Notes: generated by a model not told the origin, from the sequence alone. DNA of 64,000 nt from Phycomyces nitens (GCA_022702545.1 JAHRBC010000006.1:496001-560000); one strand, 5' to 3'; numbered from the stretch's first letter, positions 43,291 to 57,042 are shown. Program-made: numbers and translations.

Positions 43291-44358
43291 TTTTTTAAAT
43301 AGAAACCATATCAATGCAAGACCTTTCAAGCCAAGCAGCAAGAGTTTGTTTTTTCAAGAAAAAAAAAGCCTCGAAAGAATGAAATAGAATCTCTGTAGAC
43401 ACTTGCAAAACTTTCTGCTCAAGCATGAAAAATAGCTAGAGAAACCAAGAATTAATAACTAGAAGCATATTACATACTAAAATCATATAAAACTCTTGCG
43501 AGAATTACTTTTGCATCTTGGGATACAGTTTATGTATAACCTGTTTATACTTTCTTTTTTAATCCAGCTTTGGAGCAATGGCATTTAGTTTTCTTGCATA
43601 GCTGGCATTAAAGTGGCCAATATAATCGATTGGGCCCTTTTTTTATATATATATCAAGAACCAAAAAAAAAACCCCCACCAAGATAAATGTGTGTCTATA
43701 TGAACCGTGGTCTACATTTCTTCCCAGCATTTGCAACTAGACTTTATAGCAATTTGATGCCAAAAATACTAGGACAAGATCATAAAAGCTCTTGTATACG
43801 ATAAATACACCAATATTGTTCTTTAGAGAGCCATAGAAATTTCTTGCAGACAGCTATTGCCCCCCTCCAATCTAGACCAATAATGCATCCCTGACAAATA
43901 TTGCCCCTGGATCTTGTTCAGACTTTGTTGGTTACTGTCAAGACAACCGCCAAGAACTTTTATGGTTTGTGCCTCTCTAGATATTCTAAAATTGTTTCTG
44001 CTGTCCTGGTCGAGAAAATATCAATGGGTCTAGTAAAGAGCATACAATCAAGTCCTTTGTCTCGAATCTAAATAGACTGACTAGATGAACTCTTTATTGG
44101 ACCTGGAATATTCTCTGTATAGACTCACCAGCACTGATACGAGAATTTATTCTTGACCAAGTAAGAAAAACACAAGATATCTAGTTACGATTGACTGTAT
44201 CCCCATCCAAATATATATTTTTTTGTGAAATATGCATGTGTTGGATACGATTAGAGTCATGACCATGTAGTGCAAGCAATGCACCACTCCAAGACCTTTA
44301 TAGATTAACGAATAGACGCAACAAGAAACTCTCTCGACACCATGGAGTGTTTTATAAG

Positions 44359-44393
<35 letters not shown>

Positions 44394-44966
44394 AAGGTCA
44401 ACAGATTTGTTTGTCTGGCTACTAATCTATCCAACAAACATGTTCGTGTCTGCGGCCAGAGCTTCCAAACAAAACAAAAATATTCTTTTTTAGAATATTT
44501 GCTTTGTTTTGTTCTGTTCTGTACAAATACCCAAAATATCCCAGCTAGGGATCGTCACAATGTTTGTATCTTTTGACCAAATCACTTTTACTTGTTTTCA
44601 CAAAGGGATACGGTAATTTACAGCACTTTATTTAAGAAGTAATAACAATAATAATAATTGTCGATTGCCTGGCTTTACAGACCCAAGAACCTCTCATGCT
44701 TCATCATTTGTGCTCCCCTCCCAGTGTAACGGCCCAAAGTGGTTCGGATGCGGAGACAGAAGAAAGGTGCGGTCAAATAGACAGCCTCTGAACTCTCGTG
44801 AAACTATATTTTGATAATCAAAAAAAATGTTTTTGTACCAGAAAGCTTGACCCTCCCAATAAATGACATTAAAAATAAACAAGAAGCGATTTTACATCCA
44901 GCTATAAATTTGAACCCCCTGGGCTTCTCCAATAAAATTTATCTTCTTGTTCATCTCATAATCATC
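43291..44966. other. Intergenic AT-rich region before ERG6
   Basis: No supported gene. It may contain further transposon-derived sequence after the relic (a faint LCRHLQNFLLKHEK string near 43395-43440). (AT)n occurs at about 44362-44392. The ERG6 promoter must lie toward the right end. Confidence 0.45.
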
Positions 44967-46517
44967 ATGACCCAAGACACCGTTTCTGCCATCAACTCTG
45001 AGGACATTGCCTTTGCCCGGGCCCTCCACGGTGAGAAGATCAAGTCTGGTTTGATTGCAAACCTCAAGTCAAAGAATGCCAATGTCCACAATGTTGCCAC
45101 CGATACTTACCTCAAGATGTGGAAGAAGTCTGATGTCGAGACCGAGGAAGATGAGAAGAAGAGACTTGGAAACTACACCCAGTTGGTAAACTCTTACTAC
45201 AACTTGGCTACCGACTTTTATGAATACGGTTAGTACACAAAATGACAGGCAACCAGACACACACACACACACACACACACCAGACTAAATTATATATCAT
45301 ATATATTTTTTTTCATGAAAGGCTGGGGAACCAGTTTCCATTTCTGCCGTTATTACCCTGGAGAGGAGTTCTTCCGTGCCATCTCTCGCCACGAGCACTT
45401 TTTGGCTGCAAACATTGGAATCAAAAAGGGCATGAAGGTTCTTGATGTTGGCTGTGGTGTTGGTAAGAAACAAAAAACAAAAAAGACGCCTTTCAAATGA
45501 TATGTATGTTTTATTTATTAATATATATATATGTGTGTGTGTATATCTCAAGGTGGTCCTGCTCGCGAGATTGCTCACTTTACAGGAGCCAACATTGTTG
45601 GTCTTAACAACAATGCTTACCAGATCGAGAGAGCTTTCCATTATGCTGCCAAGGAAGGTCTCCAGAACCAGACAGACTTTATAAAGGTAAAGATAAAGAG
45701 GTTTCCGGAATTCACATGACTGCTACACACAGACAAAGTACAGACCACTTTGGAGGGTTGTACAGCCATTGAATTGCTCGTGCAAACTGTAAATCGGAGA
45801 TTTGGTGTAGCAAAGAAGAAAAAAAGACTGACAAAAAGGTATCTCTTGTGCTTGTACACAGGGTAACTTTATGGAGATGCCATTCGAGGAGAACTCTTAT
45901 GATGCCGTGTATGCCATCGAAGCAACCTGCCACGCACCCACATTCGAGGGTGTCTATGGCGAGATCTTCCGTGTATTGAAGCCAGGAGGATCCTTTGGTT
46001 GTTACGAGTGGTGTATGTCTGATGATTACGATGAGAACAATGCCCAGCACCGTGAGATTGCCCATGGAATCGAGGTAATTCTATAGAAACCAACATTTGG
46101 CATGGCAAGTAAGCTAATGTGTGTATTTTAAAACAAAAGCGCGGTAATGGTATCCCCAAGATGCGTCCTATTGGCGAGTGTCTTCAGGCTCTGAAGAACG
46201 TTGGATTTGAGATTGAGATTCACCAGGATCTTGCTTCCATGGGTGACTCTATCAACTGGTTCTATCCTCTCGAGGGTGACCTTCGCAAGTGCCAGACCCT
46301 TCGTGATGTCTTGACTACCTTGGCCATGACAAAGGCTGGCCGTTTCACTACTACCAACATGTGCCGTGTATTGGAAACCGTTGGTCTTGCTCCCAAGGGT
46401 ACCGTTGAGACCCAGAGCTTCCTCGAAGTTGCTGCCGATGCTCTTGTTGCCGGTGCCCAGAAGAACCTCTTTACCCCAATGTTCTTCTTTGTCGCCAAGA
46501 AGCCTGCCACTGCTTAA
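44967..46517 (+). CDS. ERG6: Sterol 24-C-methyltransferase (Erg6)
   Basis: Five exons (44967-45228, 45322-45462, 45553-45686, 45862-46074, 46140-46517) encode 375 residues, the usual Erg6 size. The enzyme transfers a methyl group from S-adenosylmethionine to C-24 of zymosterol-type sterols in ergosterol synthesis, at the ER and lipid droplets. The sterol-binding motif [12 protein letters not shown] is at the exon 1-2 junction. The SAM motif [16 protein letters not shown] spans exons 2-3. The second conserved region is [20 protein letters not shown] with [12 protein letters not shown], followed by [12 protein letters not shown]. All four introns have GT-AG ends; the first uses GTTAGT, and (CA)n and (GT)n runs lie in introns 1 and 2. 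It converges with STE12. Confidence 0.97.
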
Positions 46518-47163
46518 ATGCACCAACAGCAACCAACAAAAAAATATATACATTTTCCCATTCTTTTAATAACATAATAACATAATAATAATAATAATAC
46601 TTGTGAATCTTTTATTTATTTTTTAATGACTATCCTTTGCTGAACATATCCCCCCCTTTTTTTTGATTTACAAGGGCACAACGCATAAGATGACTAGTTA
46701 CAATTATATTGATTGTAAATGCAACTAAAAAAGAAAGAAAGAGAGAGATAAAGATAAAAGAGACGTACAGGTACACAGTTTGGTTAGCACGCGTGCAAAA
46801 CATGCATACTGCAGGGCAACTGATGAGTAAGTAAACAGAAAGGGCAATGCAGAAGCACACATTGTGAATAATGTGCATATCAGAAAATAACTGACATTGT
46901 TATATACATATATACATATATACATACATGTATATAAAGAGCTTATTGTCCAGGGTCTGTTTTAGAGATCATTTGTTATTAATAATGTTTTTAAAAAACT
47001 TGCTGTACATGTGCATCTGGCAACTATGGTGGATATATGAGATTATTTATGATATTTCATTTATAATAGAAAAAATAAATAAATAGAAAAAAGAAACAAG
47101 AAACAAGAATATCATAATGGCTCAATTATGATTTATAGAAAGGTCATCAATGCATCGTAGAAA

Positions 47164-47197
<34 letters not shown>

Positions 47198-47382
47198 AAA
47201 AAGAAAAGAAAAATGTGGTAGGCATAAGCAATGTTCTTTTTTTTCTTTTTTTTTTTTTGGCTGGGATTGTGGAATACGAACAAGACTAGAGAAAGTAAAA
47301 GCATAAGATGCGAATGAAATCAATAATAATACTAATATATAAATAATAATAATAACAGAGATAATAATAACAGTAATAATAC

Positions 47383-47416
<34 letters not shown>

Positions 47417-47583
47417 ATAATATAATAATAATAATATATAGAAAACATATACAGGCAAACAAGTGAAAAAGAAGATCAAGGGTCATAATGCAAATCAATA
47501 AATCAAAAAAAGAGAAAAGAAACAAAACAGGACAAGGAATTCGAATAAATAAGTGAAATGAATGGAAGACGGGTTGCTTTCTT
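46518..47583. other. Convergent 3' intergenic region, ERG6 to STE12
   Basis: AT-rich with (AT)n at 47166-47192 and an imperfect (AAT)n block at about 47325-47440. Both flanking genes end here. No supported gene. Confidence 0.5.
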
Positions 47584-50209
47584 CTAGAAGCGGTCCATGG
47601 GTACATGTTCAAAGGAGCGAAATGATGAAGAGAGGTTGTAAGGATGGGATGTCTGGCTAGAAGAAGAGTTGGTCAAATCACCATAGGTGTCGGCCATTGG
47701 GTCTGCATAAAAGTCTGTATGTCCAAATTGAACCTGAGTCCTGTTGTGATATGGGCCAGGGTTGAAAGAAGAGAATGTCATTTCAGGGATAGGTGGGGCC
47801 ATCATTTGGTTTACAGAAGAGTTGGGCAAGTATTGGTCAAATCGATTCTGCTGCTGGTGGGGGAACATTATGGATTCTGGAGAGGATACCATTGACTCGA
47901 ACCCATCTTCAGAAGGTGAAAATGCTTGTCCACAGGCGAACCCAAGATTGTTTGGTACAAAATCAATGTCATAGACCATTTCACAGTCTTCAATCGCCTC
48001 TTGTTTGATGTAGCCGGGAACAGGAATATAGCCAGGAAATACGTTGGGACTGACCTCGTCTACAAATGTCCCTAGACCATTCTTGCATTGGTCACTGTGG
48101 GGTAGGACATCGTATGCTTGTCCTTCAAAATTGAGGGCCATGTTTGTTGGACTCAGGGTGCTGCTGCGACTGCTGCGACTGCTGCTGCTGTTACTGCTGT
48201 TGTCACTGTTATTGGACATCTTGGCTGCCTGAAACCCATTGGGCATAGTGTTTCCTTTATCTTGAGGTGGCTGGCCGTCATTTGTGTCTTTGGAGGGCTG
48301 GCTGTTGTGTCTCTGATGGGGTTTCTGGTTATTGTGTCCAAAGGAAGATCCATCCTTATCATTGTCACCTTCTTCTTTTGCCTGTTTTGACTGCAACTTT
48401 TGGTGGGTCTTTCGGTGCTGAGAAAGGTTGTCAGATCTCGAAAACCGTTTTCCACACAAGTGACAGACATAGGGACGTTCCATGGTGTGGGTGCGCATAT
48501 GTCGCTTCAAGTGTTCAAGGCGTTTGAATAGACGACCACAGGAGCCAAGTGGACAGGTAAAGACGCGCTCTGAATCCGATCCATCTTCCCTGCACAAGGT
48601 TGTGGCGTGGGATGCTCTGTAGATCGCAGGATTAAAGCTGGGTATTGATGGACAGGCTAGTTCTGGAGACCTTTTAGACCCAAATCTCTCTTGTGGATAA
48701 TATTCCCCACAGCCAATAGGCACAACTTCGAGTCTGTTTGGTGGAGGGTCATAGATTGGATCATTCATCATATGAGAGAAGATGGGGTTGGAGGGTGAGC
48801 GATAGTGACAGCTGGTGTGGCGACGGATCTGGTCAGATCCAATGGTCTGGATCCTTTCCAATGGGTTATGGGTCTGTTTTTGGCCCAAGAGAGAGGAGAA
48901 GGATGTGGCACGACGTCTGCGCTGCTTGTACGAAGGCGATCCTTCAAACAGAGAGAACATGCCAAAGAGCTGCTTTGTCTTGATTGAGTTTGGGGCTGTG
49001 GGGTGATGGTCGTGTGGGCCGTCAATGTCGAGTCTTCCGATGGCCCTGGAGATTGAGATCTCGGTTGGACGAAAGATCTTTGTGTATGATGGTTCAGAGC
49101 CATGGTCCTCGAGAACAGACAGCACATCGTCTGTAGAAGAATCTGAACTGGATGTGCTGCGACGATTGGGCCTAAACTCTGGCTGACCAAATGGGACAGG
49201 ATATGAACTATAGGGCTCCCTTGTGGTTTGGATGTCTTGGGCGTGTGGTGTGTAGTGCAGGCATGATGCTCTTTCTTGGCCGTCTTTCCAAGAGGGAATC
49301 CAAGTACTGGATGTCACGCTGTCTGTGTTGCGAATGCATGCAGACTCTCGGTCAGCTAAAATAGACACATACACACATACACACATAAGAATCCAAGATA
49401 TGGTGATTTATACACAATTTGGGTGGTTTATTTGAATTGAGCTTTGATGTTCTTAATTAAAAGCATTGTGGTGAAGATGGTTTACCTGTGGTGTCCTTGA
49501 ATGGGGTCTGGGGGATGACTTGCTCCCCGAGTGCCTGGGCAGTTGCTGCAGCCGAGAGAGACATGGATTTTCTCAACTGATCAAAGAGTTCTTGGGTTGC
49601 ATCCAGAGAGAGAGAGGTCGCAGGTTCGGTTACGGCCATGCTCGTCACTTCGGTGCCCATCTTTTCGCGCTTAAGATCACGCTCGAGTGCATCAAGAAAG
49701 AGACGGTCGTGGGGGACAGAGAACCAGTAAAAGACCTTTTGCTTCTTTTGAGTGCGTATACAACTGTTTTTGTAGAGCATGTCGAGGAATTCTGATTTTG
49801 GCTCCTCAAGGCAGGCGTCTATTCCTGGCTTCAGGTTTCTGAGGTCACTAAAGATGCCTTCTTCAAACTTCTTTAGATTTGAGACTGGACGGCCAAACGC
49901 ATGGAAGCGATAGATCAGAGACCGGACAATATCTGTACCAGTGATGTGGAATAGGTTGTTCCACAAGACGCATGAAATACTTTCGCCTGCAGGCAAGGGA
50001 AATGTCTTGACGGGGACATTGGGATCCCAACTGTTGGTTGCAGTTGCAAGAAAGTACTTTAGTTCGTCAATCTGTGCCAGACGCAGAGTTACGTCTTTAT
50101 CTGTAGGTGGTGGTAGAGAAAGCAAGAGGGCTGACGTGTCAACTGGATTCTGGTCTTGTTTTGAGCTTGATCTAGCGACCGTGGCGGTATTTGAATGCGC
50201 TTCTGCCAT
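47584..50209 (-). CDS. STE12: Ste12-like transcription factor with STE domain and two C2H2 fingers
   Basis: Two exons (50209-49486 and 49355-47584) encode 831 residues. The STE homeodomain-like region begins near residue 40 with [10 protein letters not shown] and runs through [52 protein letters not shown], and ends with [20 protein letters not shown]. The second exon carries two adjacent C2H2 zinc fingers: CPLGSC...H and CHLCGK...H ([19 protein letters not shown] between them). Ste12 proteins act downstream of Fus3/Kss1-type MAP kinases in mating, filamentation and invasive growth. Fusion of STE domain with C2H2 fingers is found in most filamentous fungi but not in Saccharomyces. The region after the fingers is Ser/Asn/Gln-rich. 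Long AT-rich leader sequence lies upstream. Confidence 0.95.
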
Positions 50210-50489
50210 GTTGAATTTAATGGCTTGGAGATCAATGCGCGTGTACGTGGGTGTGGGTTGATTGGAAGAGGTATGTTGGTGGCTAATGATACACTGGAAA
50301 TACGGGTATTACCACAAGAGAAGAAATAGAAGAAGAGGTGATTTTTGTAGTATGTGTATATATATATTTTTTTTTGGTTTTTTTTTTTTGATTTTTTTTG
50401 TAGTGGAGCTGTGTAGTAGGTGTAGCGTTCGTTATGAAGGGTGCTTTTGGTGATGTCCAAGAATCGTAATTGGATATCCAATTGGTGGC

Positions 50490-50528
<39 letters not shown>

Positions 50529-51660
50529 TTATATGTATCTGTATATGTATATATATGTATGTCTGTATGTATGTATGTATGTATGTACGTACTTATGTAT
50601 GTATATATGTATGTATATGTGAGAGTGTGTATATTACAAATTCAAAAAAATATTGAATATATTAGAGGCTAATAAGCTTCTGCAATTATTCAAGGTAAAT
50701 GTTTATACAGATATAAATATAAATATAAATATATAAATATATAAATATAGATATATGTATATATACCGATATATATATCAATACAGATAGATAGATATAA
50801 TATAGGCAAGAAATAAAGAGTAAGAATAAGAGAAAGAGAAAGAGAGAGAGGAGAGAGAGAGAGGAGAGAGAGAGAAAGAGAAGGAAGAAAAAAGGGAGTA
50901 AAGATAAATACAGATTGATATATTTGGCATCACAACAAAAATGGATTCTTTTGATATGGTTAAATGCACAGTATTCTCTATTATTTTATGCTAATATAAT
51001 GATCAATAATACAAAAAAATATCGATATATATATATGTATATATATAAGAGCACCCTAAAAATAATGGCAAAGGGGCTTTACGCAAGAATATTACAGTTT
51101 GAATCTTACAATACTATAAACAAAAAGTGATTCGAGCAAAACAAGGGGGATTTGCAGCACCAAGAACACCAGAGTGTACGAACCATACATGGCTTGATAA
51201 GAAAAAAAAAGCATCCCAAGAACCATAAAACAGACAATATTGCCATTGCTCATTGATATCAATTGCCTTGAGCAAAGAAAAACATACACACATATATATA
51301 TACAGAAAAATATCAATTGAGAGTTGCAAAAAGCATTCTGCAGGGAGCATGAGAGTCTTGGAGACCAATACATATATTGTCTGTAAACCTTGTATATTTA
51401 TTTCCACACACAACCCCTACGAAATCTGTCATCACTACAAACTGTCTCTTGTTTATATTTGGCCTTGCTTTCAAAATATGCACTGCACCTGCATTTGCAA
51501 GGCCACCTACCAACAAGTAAGAGAGACAACGATTGTTTCAATTGTTTCAATTGAAACCCCAGAGACTATTTGACCAAAATTATTGATTATTAATTGGTTT
51601 GCTGAATAATATACACCAAATCCATTTCCATACTTCTTTTTTTGTTATTTCTTGCACTAA
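50210..51660. other. Intergenic region dense in microsatellites
   Basis: Contains T-rich tracts at 50369-50400, (AT)n at 50492-50526, (GTAT)n near 50550-50620, (AAATAT)n near 50710-50750, and a GA-rich stretch at about 50815-50890. It lies between the divergent STE12 and F-box genes. No supported gene. Confidence 0.6.
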
Positions 51661-51944
51661 ATGTCAAAAACCACTCAAAGTTTAACAATCCAGCTTATTC
51701 CTCCGGAAATAACAGAGGCCATTGCCTCCCATCTCGACATTTGCTCACTGATGAATCTCATGGACACTTGCACTCAGTTCAGATACCAATTTCTAGCATC
51801 AACCTTTATATGGAGACGTGTTGTATTTGATCTAAGATACGGAGATCTTTCTGCAATCTATGCTGCACTTCGACGATTACGGGATTCTAATGGCCTGAGG
51901 CAATTAGTTAGAGAGGTGCGATCAAGTGATGTTTGCAATCACAC

Positions 51945-51989
<45 letters not shown>

Positions 51990-52632
51990 TTAGGTTGTTA
52001 TGGATGGCACGGATGATTCAATGTTTTCTCCCTTGGTGATGCTTGTCAAGTTTCCTAATATGCGTCGTCTTTGTGCTCGTAATCGACGGTTCAATACAAA
52101 GCTCAAACAAGACACAAAAGCATTATTAGACATGATCAAAGCAGGAACCATTGGCTGGAATACATTTGAACTAGAGGCCATTGAGATCTACCACCATTAT
52201 ATGACAACCGAACCATACCTCCAAGTGTTTCAAAAGACACTCCAGCGTCTCTCAAGGCATCCTAGTGTCTCTATAGATATTCGGATGTGCGGGGATGAAT
52301 CCGAGAAGGACAACAAGGGTAAATTAAAGTATCAATTGATCTACCCTTTGTGTATCTCACGACTACCAATAGCAACAGACGATATTTTGGATCAACCATC
52401 CCAGGCATGTCAAAGGATCGTATCAAAAACAGCCAAATGCTGGGCATGTAACCATCACTTCCGCAAGTGCTGGATGTGTGCGCCAATTTGCGGAGGCTGC
52501 AATTCAAGGAGACTGCCACCAATGGTCAATGATCAAAAGAAGCAGCAGAATATAATCAATCAAAGACTGGTCCAACAGATTAATGCCCAAAGACAACAGG
52601 AACCCATTGAAGAATTCAGTGTGTTTGAATAG
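51661..52632 (+). CDS. F-box protein with Cys-rich C-terminus
   Basis: Two exons (51661-51915 and 51994-52632) encode 297 residues. An F-box lies at about residues 15-55: IPPEITEAIASHLDICSLMN, then TCTQFRYQFLA and the terminal WRRVVFDL. F-box proteins recruit substrates to SCF ubiquitin ligases through Skp1. The remainder has no leucine-rich or WD repeats that I can see. Near the C-terminus a cluster KCWACNHHFRKCWMCAPICGGC has three CX2C pairs and looks zinc-binding. The substrate is unknown. The 78-bp intron contains an (AAT)n microsatellite of about 12 units directly before the acceptor, which leaves almost no pyrimidine tract. Confidence 0.8.
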
Positions 52633-52941
52633 AATTAAGAAAAAAAGAAAAGCATAGGGCGCCCCGTTCTATTTATGTTTATATGTTTTTTTGGTTAACA
52701 AGGAGGTCTGCAAATCTGTCCATCTTGTCAAGATACATTATTTTGAAGATCAATATACAAATACAGATTCCTAAATGGCGCGTAAATCTTCTTTGGTACC
52801 AGCACACACACACATATTATTATCAATATCATAACAATATTATCCTTTTTGACCATCAAACAGAAATGGGCTTGTTGTTTTTTTCTTTATTATACAATAG
52901 ACTCGAGAGTTTATTTCACAGAGATTCCGTCCGCTCTTTCT

Positions 52942-53318
52942 TTAGTGGGCGTTCTTGCTAGCAGCAACTATAATACCCAACATAAATACAGAGTCCAAAA
53001 GCCTCTCTCTCTCTTTTTGTCTACTTACCAGCAGCAGGGTTTCTGGGATCGTTTCTGTATTCATCGCCTATAGATTAAACGAGTCAGTAAGCAAGAGTAC
53101 ATACATACATACACGAGAATATTGCATGCTCATTTCTGAATCCTGTCTTGTACGCACGCATGTGCAGCAACAAAAAAAAAAGAGAGAGAGGGCAAATACT
53201 TACTGTCAATCATGGCACTCTGCATCTTGGCAACCAAGTAAAAGACGACGGCACCGCCAGCAATAAAGGGACCAGCAGGACGGAGGACGGGAGTAGACCA
53301 CTTGCGCAAACCAAACAT
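52942..53318 (-). CDS. ATP18: ATP synthase subunit j (Atp18, subunit i/j)
   Basis: Three exons (53318-53204, 53067-53029, 52967-52942) encode 59 residues, the same length as yeast Atp18. The sequence starts MFGLRKWSTPVLRPAGPFIA, has one membrane span (GGAVVFYLVAKMQ) and the conserved NDPRNP motif, then ends ASKNAH. Atp18 is a small subunit of the mitochondrial FoF1 ATP synthase membrane sector, important for dimer stability. No cleavable presequence is needed. The gene is convergent with the F-box gene. Confidence 0.92.
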
Positions 53319-53687
53319 GATTCTATATATTTTCTGAATAGAGTAGAGAAAAAAAAAGCAATTGGAACTTTGTAAAGGACTCGGTTTGAAGCAGGGGCAA
53401 CAAAAATCAAACTACGTCATCAATTTCGGATTCAATGGCAATTTCACACTAAAAAAAATCATGCCTCTCTTTATCCTAATATATACAATCATGTATAAGC
53501 AGTAGTTGATCCAAATTATAATCAACAGACTGAGCAATACTGTGAGGATATAGACATCATTATCAATAAAGACCTCATAAAATGGCGGCCCAGGAGAGAG
53601 ATTAAGAGAATGGTGGTGTGAAAGAGGGTTTTAATGGATTTGAATTAAATACAGCTTAAATAATAAAGGGTTTTTACAGACTGTAAA
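53319..53687. other. Short intergenic region
   Basis: AT-rich, between ATP18 and the P450 gene. It should hold the P450 3' UTR and the ATP18 promoter. No gene seen. Confidence 0.5.
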
Positions 53688-55607
53688 CTATCGTCTTTCG
53701 ACAGACACCTTGATTCCATTCAGCATTGGCAGAGTAAGAGAGATTTGGTAGGTTATGTCCTGGTTGGGTGCCAAGTGGAATTTGTATCGTTTGATCAAAA
53801 ATGTAATGGCAACAAGGGTCTCTAGGGTGGCTAGGTTTTGGCCTAAAGAAAATAGAGGTGTCAATTGATGTCTATGGTGGATCCTTTGGATCCTTACCCA
53901 AGCACACACGAGGACCGGCATGGAAAGCAGGCCATTGACCTTGAGACTCACGACGAAGGTCTCCTTGAGGTGTGATCCAACGTTCCGGGTTAAATTGTTT
54001 GGCATCTGGGCCCCACACTTTCTCACTTCGTCCCTGGGCATATGGACTCCAGAGTATATAGTCTCCCTTTCTGACATGAGTACCGTCAGGCCAGATATCA
54101 TTATCGAGAGCAAACTTTTGGTTCTGGGGTACCGAAGGGTACAGTCGAAGTACCTCATAGAATCTAAACAATATGTTTTGTAAATAGAAAAAAAGGGGGG
54201 GAGTCAATATTAATAGAATAGAATATAATATAATACAAGGGTGAAGTGCTTACACTGCGTGTGCATATGTCATGTTCTTGATTGTCTCGTAAAGCTCAGG
54301 GGAATCATGCATTACTTTGTCGGTAATTCTTTCATTGATCTCACCCAGCAGCTTTTCTTCGACGCGGGGGTGACAAAGAAGCATATAGAGTGTCCACGAG
54401 AGTGCTTGTGCTGTTGTGTCCCGTCCGGCAATCACAAAGTTCAAGACGATATCCCGGAGTTCGGTATTGTTCAATAGTTCTCCTTTTGTATTACGGGCAT
54501 CCATAAACCGCGACAAGAGGTCTTTGTGGACCTCTCCCTTTGCAAGCTGCACACGTCGTTTCTCGGTAACCTCACGAGCGAATGTATCGACCACATTAAG
54601 GTGATAGTTCATGCTACGTTTCCAGGGCATCACTATACTCTGGATACGCTCAGTGACCTTCCAGATTGGATTCACAAAGCGTTGGAAAGTGTTCTTTTGA
54701 GCGGTATCAAAGGACTCTGCAAAAGGAACGATTTCTTTTGCTGAAAGGCTGTTTAGTCTGACACCAAATCCAAGTCTAGTAATTAAAAAGGGTCTGGTTA
54801 GGGAGTATTGACGGAACCCTGGAAAGGGAGCCGAAGACAAGCTGGTTGACTTACAGGATAAATGAATCCAGAGTGAATTTGTACATTAGGTCATGGAAAT
54901 CGATTAATTCTCCAGTCTCAATGGCCTTGTCAAGGATGTTTTCAGACATGAAATCAATCTCATGGACAAATACACTATAGAGCATATTAATATATATATA
55001 TTAAGTTCACCGAGTGTCTTACTCTGTGAATTGGTCTCTAAAGTTCTTGACGTTAAAGATATGGCTGGCCGTCTTTCTTTGGTACTTCCAGTCCTCGCCA
55101 TTGGCATTAAAGATGCCATCGCCAAAAAGATCATTCATGGCACAGTGGAATTCAGGGCCCTTTATGTAGTTTTCAAAATTGTCTGGAAAGGTTATGGGTA
55201 TCTGAAAACGTTTAGAGTAAAACTTACGCTTCAAGACGTGCTCTACATTTGCAGGATCAATTGTTCCAATATGACGAGGGATCCCGAGTGCAGACATGGT
55301 TCTGGCATAGATGAATATTAATTTGATGTGGTTCAGAGTGCATTGGAGATTAAAATACTAACAGAGTCAATCTGTCAAGCCTGCAGAAACTGTCTACCAG
55401 GAAATCATGAAGTCTGTCCTTGCCTTGGATGAGAGCCGGCAAGGACCCAACAAGCGGCCAGCCCTTTTCGGTCAAGATGTCCTTTCGGTTCTCATCAAAT
55501 ATGGCTCTGTCATGGTAGATTGCAGAGAGAATCGCGAGACTTGCCACCGCAGCACCTCCAACATAGGTGGACACAGGATGAGTGATGTGGATTTTCTTTA
55601 TGGACAT
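53688..55607 (-). CDS. Cytochrome P450, fatty-acid/alkane hydroxylase-like
   Basis: A multi-exon gene from the ATG at 55607 to TAG at 53688. The N-terminus has one membrane anchor (VGGAAVASLAILSAIY) followed by GWPLVGSLPALI, the usual hinge. Motifs follow in order: the C-helix WKYQRKTASHIF, the I-helix oxygen-activation site AGRDTTAQALSW, the ExxR helix EVLRLYPS, the PERW-type string FNPERW and the heme loop FHAGPRVCLGK with the Cys ligand. The strings SPYAQGRSEKVWGPDA and DFHDLMYKFTLDSF resemble the CYP52/CYP704/CYP86 group of ER fatty-acid or alkane omega-hydroxylases. The substrate is inferred from family resemblance only. Exon boundaries are marked by GT-AG ends, for example 55363 and 55292-55300; I did not resolve every junction. 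No partner reductase is nearby. Confidence 0.9.
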
Positions 55608-57042
55608 TTTTGAAAGGGTAAGAGATTGTAAAGCAAGATGGTTTCTTTTTTATACATTTTCAAATAAATACTTTTTAGAAATACTACTAATAATAATAAT
55701 AGCAATTCTCTACACAGCCTAGTATTATCATACACGAGTTAACAGCAGTAGAGACAAGGGTTACACGACACCTTTAAATCTCACCAGGCTTCGATTACAG
55801 GAATAAATGTAGACCTATGAGAAACTGGACCTATTTTCCCCCACATTCAGATATTCACATGTGAGTTTACTCTCTTGATATAGACGATCCGCTTTCTCTC
55901 AATAGCAGTTGTACATGATCTAATTCCATTGCCTCCTCTTCAACTAATCTACTTGCTTTTGCTAAAACAAAATAAAAATAATGAATGAATCGCACTTGAG
56001 CCTCTCCCCCAAATTTCATAAAGTAGAAATATTTAAGCGGGCTGAAATGTGGCACAGAAACGCAGTTTTGTTTCTCTACCTGCCCGTTTGACATCTTTAA
56101 CCAAATTAGGGTCTTCTCTGTTGAGTCAGACTAGATGATTCCAACTTGGAAAGCCAAATACTATCAAGTGTACACACAATGCCTTTTCACAAACACATGA
56201 TACAAACGATAAACACAGTAGCCAAGACATATTTTATCAAATGGCCTTTTTTTTTTAATCATCTTTTTACATTTATATATATAAAGAACAAAGGTGATAA
56301 AATGCTTATGGACAGCCAAGAACACGTCAAAATCCTGCCAAGAGCTAAAAGATGAATAAATGTTCAAGCCACTAGAATGTGCTTTATATTTTTATCCATT
56401 GTTCTTTACTGCAAACCTAGGGTACTCATTGATCATCAGAGCCATTCCAAGACTATATATTCTAATACCCTCATTGGCAAATACAGATGGCGTATTTTTC
56501 TCTCTGTTGTGAAACTGATTATAAACAAAGGCTGGCTCTTGTGATGCCCAGTTGCACAGAGCTGTGCACATAGGTACAGTACCACCCAGTTGTACAACAT
56601 TCTTTACAGTCAATACACACCATATCAAAATAAATAAATAAATATTTTATTAAAAAATAAATAAGCTATTCTATTACTGCAAAAAAGAAAACTCAATTGG
56701 CGCTCAATTGGATGCCCCCCCAAGCGTTTCGATAGTATTATTTCATTAACCATTGTCTAGAGACCAAGATATCTTGAGAGGCCTTTTTTTTTTAATTAAT
56801 GTTTTAAAACACTCTGGCAATTCCAATCGATCTGATTGCTTAAATAAATAAATAAGTAAAAAAAAAAAGGAGCGTTGTATATATATATATATATATATAT
56901 ATATACTCGTGAGAGTCAAGATAATAATAATAATGAAAAAATAATGAACCATAGGATAAAAAGGCAAATGCATATATAAATACATCAAAAAAGAATATAT
57001 AAGAAATAGAATGGATCCCCCTTTTAATTAACAAGGGTTAAT
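55608..57042. other. Intergenic region, possibly with a small unresolved gene
   Basis: Around 55900-56125 the minus strand can be spliced (intron about 55964-56081) to give EDPNLVKDVKRAAKASRL followed by EEAMELDHVQLLLRESG and a stop. The codons look protein-like, but no start exon was found. The rest is AT-rich with (AT)n at 56877-56904 and no supported gene. Confidence 0.35.

Noticed and set aside
55867..56130. Two possible minus-strand exons ending VQLLLRESGSSISRE.
   Set aside because: The last exon looks protein-like, but no start exon could be identified, so I kept it as a remark in the intergenic entry only.
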